DNA from: Paraburkholderia sp. DHOC27
GTDB lineage: Bacteria; Pseudomonadota; Gammaproteobacteria; Burkholderiales; Burkholderiaceae
NCBI RefSeq assembly: GCF_003429005.1
Contig: NZ_QVQV01000007.1
Location: 248,001-312,000 of the forward strand
Length of the DNA stretch: 64,000 bases
Reading direction: 5' to 3'
Each line of letters begins with the position of its first letter. The stretch's first letter is position 1. Below, in pieces: positions 26,941 to 35,201 of this stretch. The notes under the pieces were generated by a model. It did not search any database. It saw only the letters and a list, made by a program, of their open reading frames with translations, and was not told where the DNA came from. The translations under genes were made by a program, and so were the position numbers.

Positions 26941-27837
26941 ATGAAGCGAGGGCAACTCGATGAACTTCTGGCGTTCGCGACCATCGCGCGGGCGCGCAGT
27001 TTCACACGTGCTGCCGCCGAGCTCAGCCTATCCCCATCTGCACTGAGTCATACTCTGAGATGCCTTGAGATGCGCCTGGGCGTACGGCTGCTCGCGCGTA
27101 CCACGCGAAGCGTCGCCCCCACTCCAGCTGGTGAGCGGTTGCTGCGTTCAGTCGAATTCGCACTGGAAGAAGTTGAGGCCGGCATTAGTGACATCAATGA
27201 ACGGCAAGGCACCCCGTCAGGATTAATCAGAATCACGACATGCCAATTTGCCGCGCTCGCCGTGTTAGCGCCGGCTTTACCGGGATTTCTTTTAGAAAAC
27301 CCGAAAATTTCCATCGAAATCACGGTCGATAGCCGGCTGGTGGATCTTGTTCAGGGTGGTTTCGACGCGGGGATCAGGTGGGGCCAGCATCTCGATCAGG
27401 ACATGATTGCTGTTCGCGTAGGTCCCGACACTCGTATGATCGTTGTCGCTGCTCCAGCCTATCTGGAACAGCGCTCTCGCCCGCATTCGCCGGCAGATTT
27501 AAAGCGCCACAGTTGCATCAGCTACCGCCTCCTCACCCGGGGCGGAACTCTTCCATGGACACTCGAGCGTGACGGCAAGACATTCCGCAGCCAGACGGAA
27601 GACCAACTCATCGTTGATGATCCAGAAGTTGCGGTGAATTTAATTTTAGCGGGCGCCGGACTTGGAATGGTGCTTGAGCCAAAGGCCTCGCCGTACATGA
27701 AAACGGGCCGACTTGTTCAAGTTCTGGACGACTGGTCGGTGCCTTTTGAAGGGCCGCATCTCTACTATCCAAGCAGGCACGTGACGCCAGCATTGCGGGC
27801 GTTAATAGAGGTGTTGAAATGGGAGCCGTCGGCGTGA
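26941..27837 (+). CDS. LysR-family transcriptional regulator
   Basis: This is a 298-residue regulator with an N-terminal winged helix (FATIARARSFTRAAAELSLS, then LSHTLRCLEMRLGVRLLART) and a LysR substrate-binding domain with FDAGIRWGQHLDQDM, typical of the group that regulates oxidoreductases in Burkholderia. Unusually it is on the same strand and immediately downstream of the amine oxidase gene rather than divergent. It may therefore be co-transcribed and autoregulate the cluster. The inducer is unknown. Confidence 0.9.
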   Translation: MKRGQLDELLAFATIARARSFTRAAAELSLSPSALSHTLRCLEMRLGVRLLARTTRSVAPTPAGERLLRSVEFALEEVEAGISDINERQGTPSGLIRITTCQFAALAVLAPALPGFLLENPKISIEITVDSRLVDLVQGGFDAGIRWGQHLDQDMIAVRVGPDTRMIVVAAPAYLEQRSRPHSPADLKRHSCISYRLLTRGGTLPWTLERDGKTFRSQTEDQLIVDDPEVAVNLILAGAGLGMVLEPKASPYMKTGRLVQVLDDWSVPFEGPHLYYPSRHVTPALRALIEVLKWEPSA

Positions 27838-28033
27838 TTTGAAATCACCAGCCCTCGGAAACGTCGAAGCCTACCGAACGTTCAAGCTTGAATGGCTGAC
27901 GCGCTCTAAACGAGATCACTCACACGATTCTTATTTAACCTGCCTACAGGTCAAATTGTAGTATCAGCAAAAAAACGTGCGCAACCCGCGCACCTGTCAC
28001 AACCGATATGTCCAGAACCCCGGAGAATTTGTA

Positions 28034-28432
28034 ATGCCATTCGTGACCTTCACCGTCCGACGCGGACTCGACCGTGCCGACAAGTTGCAGTTGTCGGCGG
28101 CGATGATAGAAGCCCAAGTGGCCGCTGGTTTTCAGCGAGAGGATCTGTTTCATCGTTTTATCGACGTCGACCCTGACGATCTTCTGGCAGATCCCCGCTA
28201 CCCCAACTACACCGCTGACAGAACCGACCGGTTCCTGGTCGTCGAGGTCGTCATTTCAAAAGGAAGGCCGAAAGCTACTGCTGACCTTATCGCTGATGAA
28301 GCAATCAGGCAATTCGGCGAGCGCCTGCAGCTAGCGCCTCGCGACGTCTTGTTTGTCTTCCATGAAGTGGACCCGGAACTCCCTCGCTTCCCTGCTGAAA
28401 CGCTCATCCCGAAGGCGACGGCCGACGCCTAA
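28034..28432 (+). CDS. Tautomerase-superfamily protein (MSAD/4-OT-like)
   Basis: This 132-residue protein starts MPFVTFTVRRGL, so processing would leave the N-terminal Pro used as catalytic base in tautomerases. It contains two beta-alpha-beta units, the length of malonate-semialdehyde decarboxylase-like fused members. The ATG at 28034 is preceded by GGAG. A similar protein is encoded at 54279-54671. The gene ends directly at the start of a decayed TetR gene, which may once have regulated or been co-transcribed with it. The substrate is unknown. Confidence 0.8.
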   Translation: MPFVTFTVRRGLDRADKLQLSAAMIEAQVAAGFQREDLFHRFIDVDPDDLLADPRYPNYTADRTDRFLVVEVVISKGRPKATADLIADEAIRQFGERLQLAPRDVLFVFHEVDPELPRFPAETLIPKATADA

Positions 28433-28744
28433 GCCATCGAAACACGACCCGCTCGTAGAAGCGACGAAAGCACTGCTCTAGGAAGTCGGCTACGAGGCCA
28501 TGTCGCCTCGTGACATTCAGGCTCGACGCCGCCAGCGCCGGGTCGCCTCTATCACCATTTCCCGTCGAAGCTTGCGATTGCGGAGACGGCGCTGGCAGAG
28601 GCGGCCGAGGAGGAAATCGGACGTCTCGATGAAATTTTCGCGGCCGATATCCCACCGCTGGAAGCTCTCCGCCACTACCCGCCGGGCCGCCGATGGAATC
28701 CTGGCTCTGCTTCCCGAACTGTCTCCATCGAAATGAATCGGTGA
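28431..28744 (+). pseudogene. Decayed TetR/AcrR-family regulator
   Basis: Reading from 28431 gives KPSKHDPLVEATKALL, then TAG at 28479-28481 where a Trp would be expected, then EVGYEAMSPRDIQAR. After a frameshift near 28527-28545 the frame continues as LYHHFPSKLAIAETALAEAA and ends at 28742-28744. Together these are a TetR N-terminal helix-turn-helix (SLYHHFPSK motif) and the beginning of the ligand domain. There is no start codon, a nonsense codon, a frameshift and a missing C-terminus, so it is non-functional. Confidence 0.8.
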
Positions 28745-29195
28745 GGTGAACATCGCTGTAGCGTCTTTTAGTACATCGTCCATGAACCGCCTCCCCCGAA
28801 GCGCCCTACGCAGCGTGGTGAGCGAACGAGCCAATGCTCTCCACGGCGATAATTCTTACTATCAGGGTTGAGATGCGTTCCGATTGCGCGTCCTCGCTCC
28901 TGGCTGCCGCGGCGGCATGAGACTGGCACCTTGTGCCTCATCTCGAATCGTTTGGAAACGTCAGGGGTCTCGCCTAGAGTGACAAACTCCACCTTCACAG
29001 CACCCATGCCGCGATATCGCTTGCGCGCCAGTATGTCGCTTACAGTCAGACGATATACGGTGGTCGCATGCTGGCACGTTCGGCGGTACAAACTGACCCA
29101 CTTCTGCTGGTCGTGCCATTGGCACTACAACGGCAGGTATCAGAGATGAACGGCTACTCATCATAAGAGTTTGCGCCGTAGCCTTCACGGCTTTC
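28745..29195. other. Accessory intergenic region without a supported gene
   Basis: A 107-codon minus-strand frame (28768-29091, including AVKVEFVTLGETPDVSKRFE) is open, but it has no recognisable domain and no good ribosome binding site. The region separates the TetR relic from the low-GC orphan gene and is probably degraded DNA. Confidence 0.4.
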
Positions 29196-30497
29196 TCATG
29201 CGAGATACTTATTAAGGGTCGGGGCTTTCTGTGCGAAGGGTGCGTCGGCCGTCACGTTATTGGGGACGAACGCGTTGTCTGCAGACATCGCCCGGACCAG
29301 TTCTAACGCGCCCGAAACCCCACCGGATATGGCTCTTCCGGACCAAACTGTATTGAGCCTGCGCCCGAAGACGTCTCGATTGTGACCCTCGGCAGTAAAT
29401 GCACTTCCTTCAAATGACCGTGGAACGGTTGCCGATTGCGAGTCGAACGCAAACTTATATGACGCGCCACCTTTAATATACTGCGTACCGCTTTGACGAG
29501 TGAACATGAAGTCGAAACTAGCAACGTTCGCTCCAGGTCGAATGGAGAAAAACGACGAGTCGGATTCAAATGAACGGGATTTAGCTTCGAATTTACCGTT
29601 TGCGAATCCGAATACATGGCCAAATACTTTCAGCTCAGTTCCACTGAGTTCGATTCGGATGACTGCACAATCAGTTAATGTCCCGGCTGCGTCGCAAGCG
29701 ACGGAGATCCAAGCTCCTTCAATATCATTGCGCCACAGCGCACTCCACGGCGCCGCGTCTTCAGCAAGCACATCCCAATAACGGTCGAAGTAGTCGATAA
29801 CTGAACTATCTGTCGTCCGAAAAACAGGATGTGCATCCGATGAAAACAATCCAAAGCCGAACCACACCTCACGCTTGTCAAATAGAACCATATTCACGGT
29901 AGGCACTGCCTTTGTAAGTAGCGGTCTATAATTTACGCTCCATTTGTCTTTCGTCTTTTGGATCGCCTCTACAAAGTTCCGGCATTTCTCTGCGTTCTGC
30001 GTGTTCTCGGAGATCAAATCGTGCCAGACGCCGTCATTGGATAACGTCTTGTCCAGAACGGCAAATCTCCTCTCAACGTTCGACTTTGAAAGATAGTTTT
30101 CGATTTCGTCTGAAGGTAGATTTGAGAACACCAAGGTATTCTTAACAATGCTCGCGGACTGTGCAGCCAATATCAGATCCTTATAGTGTGTGGATACGAT
30201 ACCCGCTGCTGTTCCCATTGGCTCAAGCACAGGGAACGACTTACTCCGTTCTATTTTAGCCAATAGCCGCGTAACTTCAATCGAGCGTACCTCCAGCGTT
30301 ACTAGGATTTGGACAATAAGCACACCCAAAAATACCGCCAGCGCGGCAAACGCTGCTATCGCTTGCCACATGTGCTCCTGAAGCTTTTCCAAGTCAGTAT
30401 GACCAAAGAACGGCGAACTAAAGGATGCGTAGAAGATGAGCAGCGCAACCAAAGCGCCCAACAGCGGAATTCCCCACGCTACAAGATGCCTTTTCAT
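29196..30497 (-). CDS. Orphan two-TM protein with beta-rich C-terminal domain
   Basis: This 433-residue protein has two N-terminal TM helices (about residues 8-26 and 43-67) and a central mixed alpha/beta region (about 88-265). That region has a PLD-like rhythm (VNMVLFDKREVWFGFGLFSS, VIDYFDRYWDVLAED) but no HKD motif. A strand-rich C-terminal domain (about 265-400) contains repeated aromatic-polar strands (VASFDFMFTRQ, GGASYKFAFD) and ends VFGRRL. The 2TM plus beta-barrel plan recalls CBASS Cap15-type effectors, but no nucleotide cyclase gene is adjacent. It is clearly AT-richer than its neighbours, which suggests horizontal transfer. Its ATG follows GGAG. The function is unknown; the domain comparison is by eye only. 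Confidence 0.65.
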   Translation of the reverse strand: MKRHLVAWGIPLLGALVALLIFYASFSSPFFGHTDLEKLQEHMWQAIAAFAALAVFLGVLIVQILVTLEVRSIEVTRLLAKIERSKSFPVLEPMGTAAGIVSTHYKDLILAAQSASIVKNTLVFSNLPSDEIENYLSKSNVERRFAVLDKTLSNDGVWHDLISENTQNAEKCRNFVEAIQKTKDKWSVNYRPLLTKAVPTVNMVLFDKREVWFGFGLFSSDAHPVFRTTDSSVIDYFDRYWDVLAEDAAPWSALWRNDIEGAWISVACDAAGTLTDCAVIRIELSGTELKVFGHVFGFANGKFEAKSRSFESDSSFFSIRPGANVASFDFMFTRQSGTQYIKGGASYKFAFDSQSATVPRSFEGSAFTAEGHNRDVFGRRLNTVWSGRAISGGVSGALELVRAMSADNAFVPNNVTADAPFAQKAPTLNKYLA

Positions 30498-31085
30498 TTA
30501 CTCACTCCAGTCGGACCTCTTCGAGACTGCAGCTCTATCGAACCCCAAATAGACGGAGATTCGTCGGGAAATAGAGGAAGCTAAAGCAACGAACGCCTTG
30601 AATGTGTGCGCTAGCGCACGTTTATATGAGTATCATCCCCATCCCCGCACCGGCTCTGCATCGAAACACCAGCGCGCAGTCAGAAGAAGTCGAAAGGTCG
30701 TGCGACGAACGACAGTTATCGGGCCGATGACAGTCGCCTGAACGTTTGAGTGCGGATACGGGCGAACGGCGGCTCGTGGCCAGCTGCCGACCCACTTAAC
30801 CTGCCTTTGCAGCTTCAAGAAAAGACCGAGCGACAAAGCTTTCGAGAGTAAGCGAGGTCATGGGCTGACTTGCGCCCTTGGGCTGACTTGCGCCCTTGGG
30901 CCGACACGGCCCCAACCCGCAACACCTGGCAGTTGTCGGGGACAGCATCCATAGGATGACTTACGAAGTGCAGGAAGCGACAACCTACCGTGGAAAAGAA
31001 ATGCCGCCGATCGCACACAACGAACGCTTAATCGTGCGCAACCAGATACCCAACCGCTCTCCCCAGCCTCAGCAAAAACTACCCC
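30498..31085. other. Intergenic region with a short tandem duplication
   Basis: No supported gene in 588 bp. An 18-bp unit beginning TGGGCTGACTTGCG is duplicated exactly (30861-30878 and 30879-30896) and followed by a partial third copy (30897-30905). The stretch 30650-30800 resembles degenerate, non-coding relic sequence with short frames on both strands. Confidence 0.5.
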
Positions 31086-32738
31086 CTACTGCCGCGTTTC
31101 CTGCAGATACTTGTGCACGAACGCAATCGCCATGCTGCCCTCGCCGACGGCAGATGCAACCCGTTTCACCGGGCTTAACCGCACATCGCCACAGGCGAAT
31201 ATTCCCGGCACACTCGATTCGAGCAGATAAGGATCGCGAGTGTGCGACCAGCGTCCCGCCTTGACGACGTCGTCTCCCGTCAGCACATAGCCGCGCCCGT
31301 TGCTCGCAATTTCATCCGGCAGCCATCCCGTTTCCGCATCGGCGCCGATAAAGACAAACAGGCCCCCGCAATCGTGCCGGCTGACCGTGGCGTTCGCGTT
31401 GTCGACCACGTCGATGGCTGTCAGATGCGTCGACCCATACGCGCCGACCACTTCCGCCTGCAACCTGACCGCCACGTTCGACTTCCGGGCAAGCTGCTCG
31501 ATCAGATAGCGGGACATGCTCTTCTCCAGCGCGTCGCCGCGGATCACGAGCGTGACGAGGCGCGCGTGGCTGGCGAAGTAAAGCGCAGCCTGCCCGGCCG
31601 AGTTGCCGCCGCCGATCAGATACACGTCGAGTCCGTGAGTGGCGCCCGCTTCACTGCGCGAGGCGCCGTAGTAGATGCCTTTACCGATGAAGCGGTCGAA
31701 GCCCTCGATGGCAAGCCGCCGCCACGTGACGCCTGTCGCGAGGATGAGCGCGCGTGCTCGGATGACGTCGTCGCCATCGAGGTGCACATGCCGCGATTCG
31801 ACCTCGATGCGTGCCACGGAACGCGTGACCAGAATCTCCGCGCCAAGCCGCTTCGCCTGCAGTAGTGCGCGGTTGGCGAGTTCATCGCCCGACACGCCAT
31901 TCGGGAAGCCGAGATAGTTTTCGATGCGCGACGAGGTGCCGGCCTGCCCGCCCGGCGCTTCACGCTCGACCACCACGGTGCGCAATCCCTCGGATGCGCC
32001 GTAGACGGCCGCTGCGAGCCCTGCCGGGCCCCCGCCGATGATCATCGCGTCGTACTCGGCGAGATGCGGTTTCGTCTGTAGACCGAGGCGCTCGGCGAGT
32101 TCGCGTGTGGCTGGCCGATTGAGCAGCGTGCCGTCAGCGAGGCGCAGCGCCGGGCACTCGTGCTCCGAAGGACAGTTTCCGGGCCAGCGCCCCTGTAGTT
32201 CGGGCGCATCGGGCGCCATCCAGTCGCAACTGATCTGATTGCGCTCGAGGAACTGGCGCAACCCTGTGCAGGCCGGGTCCCAGCGCGCGCCGACGAGCGT
32301 CACACGCGGCTTGGGTGGCTCAGCGGAAAGGCCCTGCAGCCCGCCGATGCGCTCGCGTGCGAGTGCCCCCATCTTCTCCGCGACTTCGGGCGACGACGCT
32401 GCAAGCGCGTAATAGTGCTGCGCATCCACCCGCATGACGCGCGACGGCTCCGCGGCGCGATAGGCACCCGGAAACGGCGAACTCAGGGCGAGCGGCACTT
32501 CGCCAAAAATGGTTCCGGGCAATCGCCATCCGAGCGTGCGCTCGACACCGTCGAACAGCTTCACGACTTCCATCTTGCCGGCAAGAACGGCGTAGAGCGC
32601 GCGCTCTCCCCCTTCGTGAACTGCGAATTCGCCAGTGAAAAGATGTAGGTCGGCCGATGTGTGCGCAAGACTCTCGAGTTCGGCATCGCCGAGCGTCGAG
32701 AAGAGCGGAAGCGCGCGGATGTCGTCAATGGTCAGCAT
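31086..32738 (-). CDS. Cyclic-nucleotide-binding/thioredoxin reductase-like fusion
   Basis: This 550-residue protein has three parts. Residues 1-135 are a cNMP-binding domain (LFTGEFAVHEGGERALYAVL, LPGTIFGEVPLA). Residues 145-215 form a thioredoxin/glutaredoxin-like unit (VTLVGARWDPACTGLRQFLE). Residues 230-550 are a thioredoxin-reductase-like flavoprotein with FAD motif IIGGGPAGLAAAVYGASEG and NADPH motif YLIGGGNSAGQAAL. At the position of the reductase CxxC the sequence is IYYGASRSEA, with no Cys, so the normal dithiol relay is absent. Such fusions are known in actinobacteria and Burkholderia, but their substrate is unsettled. It is probably cytosolic and monocistronic. Confidence 0.88.
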   Translation of the reverse strand: MLTIDDIRALPLFSTLGDAELESLAHTSADLHLFTGEFAVHEGGERALYAVLAGKMEVVKLFDGVERTLGWRLPGTIFGEVPLALSSPFPGAYRAAEPSRVMRVDAQHYYALAASSPEVAEKMGALARERIGGLQGLSAEPPKPRVTLVGARWDPACTGLRQFLERNQISCDWMAPDAPELQGRWPGNCPSEHECPALRLADGTLLNRPATRELAERLGLQTKPHLAEYDAMIIGGGPAGLAAAVYGASEGLRTVVVEREAPGGQAGTSSRIENYLGFPNGVSGDELANRALLQAKRLGAEILVTRSVARIEVESRHVHLDGDDVIRARALILATGVTWRRLAIEGFDRFIGKGIYYGASRSEAGATHGLDVYLIGGGNSAGQAALYFASHARLVTLVIRGDALEKSMSRYLIEQLARKSNVAVRLQAEVVGAYGSTHLTAIDVVDNANATVSRHDCGGLFVFIGADAETGWLPDEIASNGRGYVLTGDDVVKAGRWSHTRDPYLLESSVPGIFACGDVRLSPVKRVASAVGEGSMAIAFVHKYLQETRQ

Positions 32739-32973
32739 GGTTCGTTGGCCCCGGGCGAGCGAAGAATCACGATGCGAGAAGTGAACTGCATTCCGGCATG
32801 GCGGGTAGCACGGCGCCCAACCTGAGTGCCTGAACGAACCAAGTATAGGTCCACCCGTCGCGCTCGCGTATCCTGCCCAACCCCGATCACGGCATCAACG
32901 TCCGTTGCCTGAGACGGAAACCACCTGACAACACAAATCCGGACAGCAAAATCCGCTTTTCGTGAAGACGAAC

Positions 32974-33990
32974 TTAACTCCACCCCTCCAGCACGACCTT
33001 CCCGCGCATCGTCCCACCTTCAACCATCGCGTGAGCCCGCTTCAGATTGGCCGCATTGATCGGCGAGAGCCGCTGCGTTAGTGTGGACTGCAGATGTCCC
33101 CGGTCGGCGAGATCCGCGAGGCGGTTCAGAATGCGTCCCTGCAGGCCCATATCGAGCGTGTCGAAGAGCGAGCGCGTGTACATCAGTTCCCAATGAATCG
33201 AAACTGACTTCTGCTTGAAAGGCACGATGTCGAGTGTTTTCGGATTGTCGATCAATGCAAAGCGACCCTCCGGCGCGATCAGATCCGCAATGGCAAGGAC
33301 ATGACGATCCGTGTGCGTCGTCGAAAAGACGAAACCCGGCGCGCCGAGGCCAAGCGCATCGAGTTGCGCCTTGAGCGGCCGGGTGTGGTCGATCACATAG
33401 TGCGCACCCAGGGCTGCCACCCAGTCGCGTGTTTCAGGCCGGGACGCCGTCGCGATCACGGTCAGGTTCGTAAGTTGGCGCGCGAGTTGAATCGCCATTG
33501 AACCCACGCCGCCCGCGCCGCCAATGATCAGGATGGCTGGGCTGCATCCCGCCACGGGCCGGTTGATATCCAGCCGGTCGAACAGCACCTCCCACGCCGT
33601 CACGCCGGTCAACGGCAATGCGGCTGCCTCCGCCCAGTCGAGTGAGCGCGGCTTGCGGCCCACCAGACGCTCGTCGATCAAATGGCGTTCCTGGTTGGTG
33701 CCCGGCCGTGTGATCGTGCCGGAATACGCAACCTCGTCGCCCGGCTGGAACAAGGTGACGTCCGGACCGACCGCTCGCACGATCCCCGCCGCATCCCAGC
33801 CCAGCACCCTGAATCGCTCCGCGACGGGTTGCGCGCTGGCGCGTATCAATACGTCCACCGGGTTGACGGAAACCGCCTTGACCTCGACGAGCAAGTCTCG
33901 ACCGTTAGCGATCGGCTCCGGCAAGTCGAGATCGATCAGTGCTTCTTCCCGGTCAACGGGACCGGCATGTTCATAGCCTACAGCGCGCAT
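32974..33990 (-). CDS. Zinc-type alcohol dehydrogenase/quinone oxidoreductase family protein (MDR)
   Basis: This is a 338-residue medium-chain dehydrogenase/reductase. The GroES-like N-terminal domain contains VLGWDAAGIVRAVG and PGDEVAYSGTI, and the Rossmann domain has IIGGAGGVGSMAIQLARQL. The structural and catalytic Zn Cys clusters are not visible, so it belongs to the zinc-free quinone reductase branch (QOR/ZADH). It lies 85 bp downstream of a second MDR gene on the same strand. The substrate is unknown, likely a quinone or an activated alkene. Confidence 0.87.
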   Translation of the reverse strand: MRAVGYEHAGPVDREEALIDLDLPEPIANGRDLLVEVKAVSVNPVDVLIRASAQPVAERFRVLGWDAAGIVRAVGPDVTLFQPGDEVAYSGTITRPGTNQERHLIDERLVGRKPRSLDWAEAAALPLTGVTAWEVLFDRLDINRPVAGCSPAILIIGGAGGVGSMAIQLARQLTNLTVIATASRPETRDWVAALGAHYVIDHTRPLKAQLDALGLGAPGFVFSTTHTDRHVLAIADLIAPEGRFALIDNPKTLDIVPFKQKSVSIHWELMYTRSLFDTLDMGLQGRILNRLADLADRGHLQSTLTQRLSPINAANLKRAHAMVEGGTMRGKVVLEGWS

Positions 33991-34075
33991 CGCTTTCCCC
34001 TGCTTGGAGTGCGGATCATTCGCGACCGTGACGATTCGCGATCGCGCCTGTGGTTCGTTTGCCTGAATTCAATCC

Positions 34076-35053
34076 CTAGAGTCGCAGCAAGACTTTCCCG
34101 CGTCGGGAAGCAGCGGCATTGGCACTGATCGCCTCCGCCACCTTCTCGAGATCGAAAATCGAATCGACTCGCAAGCGGATCACATCGCTCGAGACAAGGC
34201 CGAGCAGTTCGCCGATCGCCGCATTGATTTCCTCCGGCGGCGCGGTCTGAAATAGCTTGGTGAACCAGAAGCCCTTGATGAGACCCTCGCGGAAAATGAT
34301 CTCGCCTTGCGGAATCTGCATGGGTTTGCCGGACATCGCGCCAAACGAAACCAGTACCCCTTTCTCGGCGAGCAGCGACATCAGATCACCCGAGGCCTCA
34401 CCGCCAACACCATCGACACCCGCGACGATCGGCTTTCCGCCCGCCACCTTCTGCACGTCCTGTTTCCAGTCGGCGCCGGCGGTAGAGACACCGTTGCGGA
34501 TGCCGAGATCCGCGAGATCCGCAATGGCGCTTTCTTGCCGGACGAGATTGACGACGTTGATGCCTTTCGCCTGCGCGGCCATCGCCAGTGCCGTGGCGAC
34601 CGCACCGGTGGCCGCATTCTGGGCGATCCACTGGCCGGGTTGCGCGCCCACGAAGCGCAGCAGAAATATCGCACTCAGCGGCATGCCGATCAGTTGCGCG
34701 GCGCTCTCGTCGGAGATCGTGTCAGGCACGGGGACGATGGTGCGCGCGTCGGCGAGAAAAAACTCCGCCCACGTACCATGCGCGCCCGCCACGGAAACGC
34801 GTTGCCCGATGGTCACGCCTGTTACGCCCTCACCCAGATCGTCGATCGTGCCCACGGCTTCGCTGCCGGCAATCGCAGGGAACGGGGGTTTGTAGCCGTA
34901 CTGACCCGCGATGGTCATCAGATCATGGTTGTGAACGGCGGACAAAATGGTCTTGATCCTGACCTGGCCAGGGCCGGGATTGGGCGTTGGGCTCGATTTG
35001 ATCTCGAGCACCGTGGCGGGCTCGCCGAATGATTCGAATACTGCGCTGCGCAT
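34076..35053 (-). CDS. Zinc-binding dehydrogenase family protein (MDR, ETR-like)
   Basis: This 325-residue reductase has AGSEAVGTIDDLGEGVTG in the GroES domain and AATGAVATALAMAAQAKG as cofactor-binding loop, with the pattern of 2-enoyl thioester reductase (MECR-like) rather than a classical ADH. I moved the start to ATG 35053, which has AGGTGA four bases upstream. The open frame reaches 35155, but the extension is Ser/Gly-rich and unlike the family. It and the downstream MDR gene lie between the cNMP-reductase fusion and a large regulator gene on the same strand. Confidence 0.85.
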   Translation of the reverse strand: MRSAVFESFGEPATVLEIKSSPTPNPGPGQVRIKTILSAVHNHDLMTIAGQYGYKPPFPAIAGSEAVGTIDDLGEGVTGVTIGQRVSVAGAHGTWAEFFLADARTIVPVPDTISDESAAQLIGMPLSAIFLLRFVGAQPGQWIAQNAATGAVATALAMAAQAKGINVVNLVRQESAIADLADLGIRNGVSTAGADWKQDVQKVAGGKPIVAGVDGVGGEASGDLMSLLAEKGVLVSFGAMSGKPMQIPQGEIIFREGLIKGFWFTKLFQTAPPEEINAAIGELLGLVSSDVIRLRVDSIFDLEKVAEAISANAAASRRGKVLLRL

Positions 35054-35201
35054 AGGATCACCTGTCGAATAGCTTGAAGGGCCCGGAGATTCACCTGTGC
35101 CGCGTGTCCTCGGAGTCAAACCAATATAGCTTTCAGGCGACGCTGCCGCGGTCAATCGTCGTTAAGCGTGGTCAACGGTTTCGGCCGCCTGGCGCCTGAA
35201 G

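Noticed and set aside
28768..29091. 107-codon minus-strand frame considered as a gene
   Set aside because: No ribosome binding site and no family resemblance, and it lies in degraded DNA.
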